From the NCBI GenBank assembly GCA_949357655.1, contig CASHTG010000005.1, positions 248,001 to 312,000 of the forward strand: a DNA stretch of 64,000 nucleotides, written 5' to 3'. Of the stretch, positions 47,701-58,007 are shown piece by piece. The stretch comes from Parascedosporium putredinis. Its lineage: Eukaryota > Ascomycota > Sordariomycetes > Microascales > Microascaceae. Both the position numbers and the translations under genes were made by a program. The notes below the pieces were generated by a model. The model had not been told where the DNA came from and searched no databases. It was given only the letters and a program-made list of their open reading frames with translations. Position 1 is the first letter of the stretch; each line of letters opens with the position of its first letter.

Positions 47701-50560
47701 TTTATCGGAATCAAAGTGTCGATGGAGGATTGTTCTACGCGATAGAAACTAGCATTGTGAAGCTGCCGGTCTTTGTCCCTTTCAACCCTCGACCTCTTTA
47801 CTTCCTGTATTTCCATGCCCTCACTGGTTTCTTTTCCTTTCTTTCCAGTCTGGGGTTTGCGGAAACCCATGTGGACACTGAAAACTAAATTGGGGTCGGA
47901 GCCCTCTTCAGTCAGCCAGTGGTGTCAGATGTAAAGGTCACCTTTCCCCGGCTGGATGGTCTGTTCTTTTCAACCGTGGAGCCCGCCACTGTGGGGAATG
48001 CGGGAGAAGGGGCAAGCAAACGTCCATGAAATCGCCCTTTGTGCAGCATCGAAACGAGGACACGGCGAGGGTGGGAGATCCATTGTATCCAAGTTTAAGG
48101 GTAGGGTTTCCACCATTTGGCTTGGCTTGCGTCGAGCGTCCCAGGCTTTTCATTCTCCTTTTTCGGACTCCCTTCCTCGAACCGAGAGCCGTCTAGATGG
48201 CGCGGGAATTCTTTCTCTTCTCACTTTTGCTTTATTCTTCTCTCGGGCGGGCAAATGGGAGTGCACGCCGCCCGCCCCACGCCCCTTTCCGCTTCGTTGG
48301 TTAATTATTTTCCCTCAGGCGTGTGGGGTTTAAGGACGAACGGGAGTGCCGAATCGAGCATGGTGTGGCAAGATTAAGCCTATGTTACCACCCCCTTTGC
48401 ACACCCATCTCCATACTTTGGGAGTGGAGAGGGTTCATCATTCGACTTGGCAGCGGGGAATCGATCCTGTTGCGTGCCATCCACGAGGCCGAGATTATCA
48501 ATTTTTCCCCCTTCTTCTTTCGTTCTTCTAGCAGCACATGCGTGGCCTAAGAAGGCGATGAAAACGATAGTCTATCAAAGTTAGCTTTCTCTGTCTAGCT
48601 TATAATTTCAACGAGGGCCAAGTTTTACCTCTCGTAAGAGAAAAGGGAGTATTACAGGAAGAACCGACGTGGTGCCATCAATGGTGTTTTCTCCAACTTG
48701 GAGGCTTGCGGGGCGGGCGGACCTTTCTCCAACAGTATTGTTCCTTCCCTCCTTCGCTAACCTGGACCCCACGCACGCGGGAATTGGAAATACATGTGAA
48801 AGCCGCGCGACAGCCTTTGACGGAGTCTTGAGCCGACTGGAAAGTCTAGGCCAAAGGTCCCTGATGAAATCTTCAGGTACCAAAACAAGACCAGGACACA
48901 GCACTACGACGGGCGGGTCGGATTAACGGGCGCTCTATCATTTCACTTAGCCCGTATTTCCGAAGGTGTGTCTCGAACCGATTCATTGGATTATTCAACT
49001 TTGGGGGAGTTGGTTTAGAAGAACCCAGCCCTTCAATGTTCCCTCCGGATAACCAGTCAGCGCATTGATTCCGTTGCTATGCACCTCCTTGCATCGCTCT
49101 TCCCCTCAAAGGGAAGGTCAAGAGATCGCAAGGGTTGGGCATAACCAGGAAGAAACGATGCACCAGATGGCGCCGATAGAATAGGGGATAGTCGGTGCTG
49201 TTTAGCGCCGGTGAGTGCACCTGGCAGTTGGCTATATTGCACTTTAAGATTCAATATCAACAGCCTCAAGGGAGGAAAAGTCGAGTTTAAAAAAATACAC
49301 CGTTCGATGGACCAGCTGCGCCATTTCTATGCAAGACTAGCCTCTGCCAACCATAGGCTCCTGTCTCGTTTTGAGTCTGGTTTAGCGATGAACCATCAGT
49401 CGAAGCGCTGCTGCTTTGACCTTTGCTAACATCCAGAGATGGGTTATGCATCAACTGATCATGATGTTAGGTCAGAGGCAGCTTGAGGTATTCGCATACT
49501 TGATCTGAGAACTCCTTTCGATGCCCTAGGTCCGAGGGTTTACTCGCTCCCCGGCGCACTGGAGGCTCGCGTTAGTGCCCTCCCCCAGACAGTCTCCAGC
49601 TCTCCCCCGGCCGACTTTCGGATTTCGGCCTTGGACGCCCAGCCCTCAATCCCCGGATTCCCCGCCCTTTCGCCGGACTTCATTTTTAGAGGAGCGGGGC
49701 CGAGTGTCGTCATCTAGGAAATATCCTCTCACCATCTCGACCGCACGTCTCGCTGGACAATGCCCTCTCTTCCTCTCCGATAGCTTAGCCACGGTACTCT
49801 CCGCGACTGCTCGAGGAGCCGTTGATTAGTCTTGCGAGAACAGCCCGTCCAATGGCTTTGCCACGTTTGAGGCGCAACGGGTGGCTGACTGCGCAGCCGA
49901 TATTAGGCCACTGCAGCAATTGTGGAATCTTTGCAGCTGCAAATCAGCATCAATCTCCAACATGATCCTTTTTGCCTTTCCCCCTTTCTCAAACCAGTTC
50001 AGATCTTCCCAGAGCTGTCTCTACCGTCGCAGGCTTAGTAGCCCAGGCCTCGCCCATCGAACAATCCATTTGGTGCCAGCTTCAATGCTTACAAGGCCCT
50101 CCCGTTGCTGTTGAGAAACCAAGCCATGAGTTATCTTTGAGCTTTACTACAGGATGGAGTTGAAATTGATGATTAGCTGATATCAGAATAGCCCCTCTCC
50201 TCGTGTCTTGGCGTTTCTTTTTGTATTCTTTTATTTTTCTTTGCCGTGTCAAACGATCGGCGCTGCGCCGCATCCTGCCAGCTTACGTGCCTTGTTACGC
50301 ACTCCCTGGTTGGGGCGCGAAAGGATCTCAAGATTACATCGCAGGGTCATCAAAAATCGTGCGGGTTCGTAAATTTTGTCCTTCTCCCTCCCTTCGTGAT
50401 GAGATTCCGACCTGCTCCGTCGCCTTGTGATCGTAGTTCTTTTTCCTTTCTCTTTCCCCCCTTCCACTTATGCTTACCCGGCGTTTAAATCGTTGAGTGA
50501 CGGTAAGGCTAAATACCCTGGGAAGCAGGGAGCAGAAACAGTTCACCGGAGAGGAGCAGC
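44735..50560. other. Divergent intergenic region
   Basis: 5.8 kb between the carnitine acetyltransferase (minus) and the MFS transporter (plus). The plus strand is purine-rich to about 47 kb (leader and promoter side of the acetyltransferase). Many open frames occur but none has a motif or a plausible exon structure, even allowing one-base breaks. No tRNA or transposon is recognised. Confidence 0.5.
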
Positions 50561-53193
50561 ATGATTATCACCTTCATATTCGATCTCGTGCGCAGTCTGG
50601 TCAATGGGATTCTCCATCTTCTAAACGCCGCGATGGGCTTCATATCGAGGATCCTCGGGCTCTCAAAGCGGGCCCCGAAGCTCGTCCAATGCAGCCACCA
50701 CCCGGAGCCGACACTGGCCTGTCCAAAGTGCGCCGAAGAGCAGGCCCGGGCGAGAAAGTATATGTGGAAGATCATCATAGGCCTCATGCTCCCCTTTGCT
50801 CTCCAATCTCTGGATACTACCATGTAAGCCTTGCCCCGTGCCTAGCGGGTTCACCAAGGGACACAAGACCCGCTCGCAACCGGGATAAACCAGAAAAAGA
50901 AGGTTGCTAAACATAAGTGATGTTTTATATCTCTGCAGCGTAGCCACCGCCCTGACGACCATCGCCGACAAATTCCACCAGCTCGACCAGCAAAACTGGG
51001 TCGTCTCCTCCTTCAACCTCACGGCCGCCGCCTTCATCCCCTTTGGGGCAGCATGGCCGACATCTTTGGCCGTCACGGCACCGTCCAGGTCGCCACGATT
51101 CTCATGCTCGTCGGCAGCGCCCTGTGCACCGCGGCACCCACCAACGCGTTTGGTCTCTTGCTCTTTGGTCGCGCGGTGCAGGGCATCGCCTGCGCGGGGC
51201 TCGATGTGGTCATTCGCGTCATCCTGGCCGACAAGGTCTCGTTGAGGGAGAGCGCTACGAATTGGACCATTTTTTCGACTGTCGGGGGTATCTCGTATGG
51301 GCTAGGACCGATCGTCGGAGGTTTGAAATTCACCATTCCGGGGCCGTGGGGCGCTTTAACCATGACGCATGTATGCCAAGCTAACACTCTTTTTCTGTTA
51401 GGTTACCTTGTCGAGACTGATTGGCGATGGTGCTTCGGCATCAACCTGCCAGTCGCCGCCGTAGGCATGGTCCTCATCGCTTTTGTCGTTCGCAAAGAAC
51501 TACTCGGACCGCAGCCCATCCCCCAGCTGCCAGAGGCCACAGAGACCGGCCGCAAAGACCGCCTCGCCTACCGGCTGAAGACGGTCGATTACTGGGGTCA
51601 GGTACTGTTCCTTTTCGGCTTCGGCCTCGTCGTCCTAGCCCTCACATGGGCCGGTCCCATCTACGCATGGGACTCGCCCGCCGTCCTTGTACCGCTTTGC
51701 GTTGGCGTCGCGACGACCATCGCCTGGGGCGCGTGGGAGTTCTTGATGACGCCGCAGAGGACGCTGGGGTTGAAGTGGAGCTGGAAAACGCCGATGGTGA
51801 GGTGGGACATACTCACAGACAGGAACGTCGGCTTGCTCGTCTTTTCTTCGCTGTCAGCCGGCATGGCCATGTTCTCGGTAAGCAGGCAACGAATCTCCCT
51901 AATCTCTGTAGGGCCATCTGCTCAGATGCTTACCTCCCCTAGGTATTTTACTTTTGCAGTATCTACTTCATCCTCGTGCTCGGAAAAGACCCTACGGATG
52001 CGGGAATAAGCCTCCTGTTTTTTACTCCAGGAGTAGGTGGTAAGTTGAACCCCTCTTCCACACCCACGCCGACCCCAAATACCCCCTCCGCCTAATATAT
52101 GGCAGCTACGCTAACCACACTTGCCCTCCCTCAGCTGGCGTCTACGGCTCGTCCTTTATGACTAGAATCTGGCCTCGGACCACATACAGCCCCATACTCC
52201 TCGGTGCCGTCTGCCAGGCCGTCGGAATCGGCGTCCTAGCCTGGGCCCTTTGGGCAGAGAGAAAGCCGGTGATTTATGGCATGGTGGCCCTCATCGGTGC
52301 CGGCTCCGGGTTCCGGTTTATCAGCTGTAAGACCCCTCCCCTTAATAGTGGGCCATTAAAGGGGAAACCCGGAAGCTGACTTTTTCCTTCTCTTTCCAAC
52401 TGTAGTACCGCTGCATGGTGTTGGCATGTTCCCCCAGCATGTGGCCACAGTAGTATCGCTCATCGCCGTGGCGAACCCCTAGGCGGCACCATCGGGCACA
52501 CCCTCATGTCCACCGTCTTTAACAACGTCGCGGGCCTCGGATCCGGGACTGATCTTTCGCACGGCGTCGAGTCTATCGACGACCTTGGGCCTGGGGAGAC
52601 AAGGCGGGTGTTGAAGAAGTCAAGGTAACTGCCCCCCCCGTCTCCTTCCCACTCTCTCTCGTCCAAGTTTTGTGTTTGTGCTAACAAGCCACTTTCCTAT
52701 AGAGGGCCATCGTATGGGCCTACATTGCTATTCTGCCCTTCATGGTACTTGTAAGTGAAACCAAAACCCCAGCCATCACGAAGGAAGACCAGTTCTTGGA
52801 CCCACTTTCACCTCGCAAGTTTTCTAACCCGAGACCAAAAAGTGCGCCTTCTCCTCCGCATTCCTCGGTGCCGTCATCCTCCCCAAGGGCAAAGGTTCCG
52901 CCCAAGACCGCAGTAACAACATCATCATCCGCCAGCCCTACCCCTGGGCCCTCTTCCGCGGCACCTCTAGCGACAAGGAGTCCTGGGAGCACGTCGGCGA
53001 CAACGAGATGGACAACCTGGTACCCGCTCAGCCCGCTGCGTGGGTGGGAGGAGAACCTGCGTACGATCCCTACAACCCGCCTCCCGGGAGTGAGGCCATG
53101 GCCGCGCGTTCGGATGGGCGTAGGACTGACGGCGAAGGAGGGCAAGACCGGCCTGAAAGGGCCTGGAGGGAGGATGTTGAGGGGGCAAGATAG
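50561..53193 (+). CDS. MFS drug/metabolite efflux transporter, 14-helix type
   Basis: Plasma-membrane-type proton-coupled exporter of the DHA2-like class. A cytosolic N-terminus with CSHHPEPTLACPKC is followed by KIIIGLMLPFALQSLDTTIV (helix 1), DQQNWVVSSFNLTAAAF, the loop motif GSMADIFGRHGTVQV (motif A), FGRAVQGIACAG, and DWRWCFGINLPVAAVGMVLI (the WRW-FxxN block typical of the class). Later helices lie around 51600-51880 and 51950-52320, and the last ends in ILPKGKG. Exons: 50561-50823, 50939-51320, 51402-51877, 51943-52039, 52135-52326, 52406-52624, 52705-52750, 52843-53193. Two one-base deletions: GGGG 51045-51048 and CCCC 52476-52479. About 675 residues. No neighbouring biosynthetic gene or transcription factor is visible, so the substrate is unknown. 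Confidence 0.93.
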
Positions 53194-54157
53194 CCCTGGC
53201 CACAATTTCCTTTTTCCTTTTGATAGAACAGGCGTCTTTTCCTTAGACACAGCGGGCATTTTTGCTGTTATACAATACCTGGTTTCTCTTTTGCCATAAA
53301 GGTACGCATGTACACGCGCAAGCGCAGCAGTATCTCACGCTTTTTACTGAATCCGCGCGGCTTGGGACTCGTGGTGGTGCCTAGTAGGAACAACAGGCCA
53401 TCACCAAACTCTCTACCTTTGTTTCTAGGGCTAGAGCGAGAGAAGACATGAGCGTGGAGAGTTCGGCGAGGCATTGGGCATGGACTAGGATGAAGAAGGG
53501 CCAAAGGGCAGTAAACCAGTACACCTAGCGACTCTAGTTTCCGAGATGACAACGCAGAGACAGATGATGTAGTGAAGAGTGGTATTGGCATTATATAACT
53601 CCATCTAGATCCGATAAAAAAGACCCTTTCCTCTATATACGTGCTAGATTGATAAGTGTATGAGGAAAGAGAGTATAAAGTATCGGAACAAGGCTGGATA
53701 GAAAATGGATGACACAAGAAGCAAAACAGCCATGTAAAAGAAGAGAAAACGAGCTTCGTATAGTACAACCGTTGAGGAAATGTTTATCGGGACCAAAAGA
53801 AGGAAAGAAAACAAGTCTTTGAGTGTGCAAGTGTTTGCCTCGGTCTCAATCTTACGTTTCCTTGCGGAGAGATCATGATGTGCCTTATTCCGTTGCTTCA
53901 TCGCACCGGGCCACCCCCTCTCTCCCTTTGATGCTGGACCGCCCTATTCCTATTGAGGGAGCGAGCGAGCGAGGGAAAGAGGGAGAAAGGGGAATGGGAA
54001 AAGAGAAAGGAAAAAGGGGGAACAAAACGCCAGGTATACAGATTTCAGCATCCACGCATAACGCATACATCCGCATCGTCTAATGACCAAAAGTGAAAGG
54101 AAAGAAAATGCAGACACGTTCAAAGAAGACGGGGGACAAGCGGAAAAACATCACGGT
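53194..54157. other. Convergent 3' region
   Basis: Spacer of about 960 bases between the ends of the MFS gene (plus) and the conserved unknown gene (minus). A (GAGC)n-like patch at 53960-53975 and A/G-rich sequence occur. No gene supported. Confidence 0.6.
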
Positions 54158-55221
54158 TTAGTCCTTGTCCCCCTTGTCCCCTCCACCGCCACCACCACCA
54201 CGACCCCTCGCAGAACAGGCCGGGAAAAGCACGGGATCCGGCTCGCCCCTCTGCCTGATGCCGCCGAGCAGCTTATCCGTGAACCGGACGACGCTAGAGC
54301 CCATACCTTTACTCCAGTGCCTACTATGCTCGGCGCTCTCGATGGTGTGGTCGAGGACGCGGCCCTTGTTATCGAACTGGAACGCAAAGAGGCCCATGAA
54401 CTCCTGGGCAGCGGGCTGAGAGCCGCCGCCGATGCGGGCAGCCATGTTGCGCAAAAACTCGGAGGGCAGGGAGGAGGGTTCGGTCACCCAGCGCACGACC
54501 AGCATGTCCTCGAGCGAGCCGGTGCGGAGCGGGGTGAAGGGCAAGGGGCCCGGCTGTAGGCGGATGGACTGGACCTCGAGGCCGACGTTGCCTATTATGG
54601 GGAGGCGGTTCCAGGCGAGCGGGGAGGTCCACAAGGCGGCTTTGTAGGCGGCCTTGCCGTTCGCGACGGGGAGGTGGGGGTGGGTCGAGGGGAAGAGGTG
54701 GAGGGAGATGTTGTCGGCGAGGATTTCGGAGGGGAGGGGTTGTTGGAGTATCGTGGGGAGGCGTTCTTTGAGGATTCGTATGGCTAGGTTCAGGTACGGT
54801 TAGCTGCGGAATGGACCTTTTTTTCCTTCCCTAGATTCCTTCTCGTGCTCTAAACCCGCATCACATTACTTTTAGGTGCATCAAGGAGATGGCTTACTCG
54901 TTCCAAGGTTGAGCCTCGTCTCGTCATCAAGCTTCTTCTTCTTCGCCCCTCCAGAGGATCCGTCTCCTCTCCCGCGTGGACCCAATAGCTCCTGTACGAC
55001 GGAGGGATCGCGATCACTCTCGCAGCCGCGCAGCTCGTCTCCGACGCCTGCGCCCTCTCGTCGATACTCGTACATGGCGTCCTCGCGAGTCCCCATGTGG
55101 ATGGGATACGTCGGGCGGCAGCTCTCGACGAGAGTAAGCGCCTCGCCCTTACCGGGCCCCGGCTAGCCTGGAGGGCGGAGCGAGCGCCCCTCGTCGATGT
55201 CTGGGTTACAACCGACGACAT
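54158..55221 (-). CDS. Conserved fungal protein of unknown function, possibly NTF2-like
   Basis: Exons 55221-54898 and 54783-54158, intron with GTAAGC donor, GCTAAC branch and CCTAG acceptor. The first exon encodes MSSVVTQTSTRGARSALQ, then (after one added base in the CCC around 55161, without which the frame is wrong) LTLVESCRPTYPIHMGTRED and a Gly/Lys-rich stretch. The second encodes IRILKERLPTILQQPLPSEI, LHLFPSTHPHLP, ALWTSPLAWNRLPIIGNVGL, MLVVRWVTEPSSLP, FMGLFAFQFDNKGRVLDHTI and a Gly-rich tail. The helix-then-curved-sheet pattern ending in an F-F-DNKGRVLDHTIE strand recalls NTF2-like folds such as the DUF2358 group; that is a weak inference. About 316 residues. Confidence 0.78.
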
Positions 55222-58007
55222 CTAGGTTTATGCGGTGCAATCAATCGAAGACCAGAGATTGTGTGAAAGCCAGAAATTGTGGTGGCTTAGCTCGCTAAAA
55301 ACATGAGCGGGGAGAGTCGATGAAAGCTTTCGAGAGGATCGATCGTATGTTGAGAAGCTCGCAACTCGTCGGGTGGGGTGTGTGTGGATACGTCGGGGGT
55401 TGAACCTGTCCGAAAGACACCCAAGAGATGATACCACCTGGGGAAGGGGAAAAAAAGAAAAGAAAAGACAGATAAGGCGCTGTTCTCAAAGAGATAAAAT
55501 CTCGAATGATCGCGCCAGCAAGTCCAGTAAAAAAATTTTCGGCGCGGAGTGAGGTGAGCGGTAATAATGGCTACTGGGGAAAAGTTGCGAAGAGTTTGGA
55601 CAGGTTCTAGTTCACGAGGAAGCTTTTTAGGCGGAGGAGGCAAGTTTAGATCGTGATCTCCCTTTTGGCTGGCTCCGTTTGGGAATGCGGTGATGTCAGT
55701 GACTTTTTTTCCTACGTTTCCCCCATCAGCATTTCGCGTATCGGCTGGAGCCACCCACTATCAATTATTTGATTTGCACAACCCGTGCAAGCACTGGCTG
55801 GCCAAGAGCACGCTGGTTAGCGTCGGCCGTTGGGGTCCAAGCACAGGCAAGAGCCTACTACAAGCAGCATTTGATCGATCCACTGTCGAGGCTCAACTCG
55901 CACCACGAGTTCATGGTTTTGGTTCGCCTCGCCGATACAAGGTTGAGGTACCCACCCACTTTAACTGCCCCTCACCTTGGCAGCACTTCCACTTCCAAGC
56001 ACTGGGCCACTTCGGACTGCGAAGGACCTCAAGCTGAGGGACGCCGTCGATAGATCAATATATTGATGCTCAAGAGTCCAATCGAACACCGTCAAATTTG
56101 GCACTGGCTGACCAAACGCCAAGGGAGAAGGGAGACCAGAGGCCGCTGAAATTCATACACATTAATCGCACTGAAGTTCAACCCAGCCCTCCCCATTGGC
56201 CTGCGTTTCCAGCGGACGTCTCCGTCCGAGACCTCGATGTATGCACGGTATATCCCAATCAGCCTTGAATCAAGCAGCTGAACAAGTCATTTTCGTGAAT
56301 AGCCAGCCACTGTCTGGAAACGAAAATGTCATCGCGGTGGCCCATTTGAATCCCACTACCCCTTGCAGAGATGTCCTAGGACTCGAGAAGGTGAGTCCAT
56401 CAGTGCAGCTGTGGGCCCCCATTGGCCTCTCTCTCTCAAACAATGTAAAAGGAGCACGCGGAAAGGGAGGAATCAGGGAACATGGACAAGTGATCTTGAA
56501 AGGCTTTCAACTCGCCCCTAGCGTCTCTCAACACAAAGCGGAGGGCCCCGTGATCCCCATGGAGGCCGTCTTCCAGTCCATTACCGTTGGGCCCAATATA
56601 GCACTCGAAAAAAGCCAACAGGAAAGGATGCCAGACAAACCTGCAATACCCCATGGCCCCATAACAGAAATCCGCGTTACATTAAAGGGCCACCGGAGAA
56701 ATTGTCGGTGGGCCGTCGCTTAGACTTTTAGCTCCCTTGGAACCATTGAATGTTCGCTCCAACCTCTGCGGAGCCTTTAAGCCGCTCGAATCTACAAGCA
56801 CAACGAACTTGATTCTCACGACGGCGAGCAATCAGACGTCAGCGCCACGCATACGTATACAGATTAAGCCCGAGGCAGACATGATCTAGCAGCGAAAATG
56901 TCAAAGAGTCCCCTATAGAAAATGCAATCTCGCTTATATTGATATAAAAAGAGCAGCATTACCCTACCAACAAGCAAAAAAAAAAAAAAAGAGAAGTAGA
57001 ACCCTTACCCAGACCGAGCCTTCCCGTTTGAATCCGTACACGGAGAGAGACGTGCTGTCAAACAATGGCAAAGAGAGAGAGAATTGAGACTAAAAAGGAA
57101 AGCAAGACATTGGAGATAGGGAGAGAGGAGATGAGGAAACAAAGAGACAAGGTAATACGGAAAGCCGAAGAACAGAGGGGCTGACGGGATAAACACGGAT
57201 ATCAACCAACACCAGCCAGCGCCCTCCAGTCCCTTCAGACTAGAAACCCAAAATGTCAAAGAAGAGACGAAAGGGCAGGGACACACCAGGCGTATAAACC
57301 GCATCCCTCCTGTCCCATGCACAAACGCTCCGTTTCCCCACCATGCGGATGTAAGACAACGGGGAAGGGGTAAGAGATCCACACAGATGTAGAAGCGACC
57401 AGGTGAGTCTGGGAAGGGGATTTTAAAAAGAAAAAGAAAAAAAAAAAAAGGCAGACCAAGCCAAAGAAAAACAAAGGGCACTGCGCGAGCATGACGATAT
57501 CCGAAAGGAAACGGGAAGAGGAAAGAAAGAAAAAAAGGATAAAAAGAACAAGAAATATATGAATTTCCCAAGTGATATCCTTCCTAACCCATCCTGGAGA
57601 TATGGACTAACCACGCATCTTTCGTCGGCCGAGGACGAACCTCAAGTCTTCGCTGCCGCTTCTCTCTCGCTATGTTTCTCGTCCCCCTTTGTGCTTTTCA
57701 CAATGCGCTCCTTTTCGTTCCATTTCTTCCGTCTCGTGCTTTGCCATTGCCCGTGAGCAAAGATGGACAAAAGCCAAGAAGAAAGAAATGGGGAAACCAA
57801 AAAGGATGAATAATGAAAAAGACAGAAAAAAAAAAAGAACATAAAAAGAAGAAAAAAGAAGACCAATCCCTAGACTCCTCACTCCTTGTCAGCCCCCATC
57901 AGCCCCATCAGCCCTGCCAGCCCCCTCCTCCTCCCTCATCAGCCACCACTAGCCCGGCAGCCCCCCGCCCCACATCATGGACAAATCTCAGCAGCACCCG
58001 CCTAGCC
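55222..58007. other. Intergenic region
   Basis: 2.8 kb between two minus-strand genes. On the minus strand, 55600-55230 is pyrimidine-rich and leads straight into the ATG at 55221, as expected for a leader. The part near 57000-57950 should be the 3' end of the kinase gene and is T-rich on the minus strand. Nothing coding is supported between. Confidence 0.55.

Noticed and set aside
50561..55221. MFS transporter as part of a secondary-metabolite cluster
   Set aside because: No polyketide synthase, peptide synthetase, terpene cyclase, P450 or zinc-cluster regulator is visible within the window.
55287..55754. Open frame starting MAPADTRNADGG upstream of the conserved unknown gene
   Set aside because: It runs into pyrimidine-rich leader sequence, has no motif and is out of context with the spliced gene that starts at 55221; a long upstream frame or leader is more likely.
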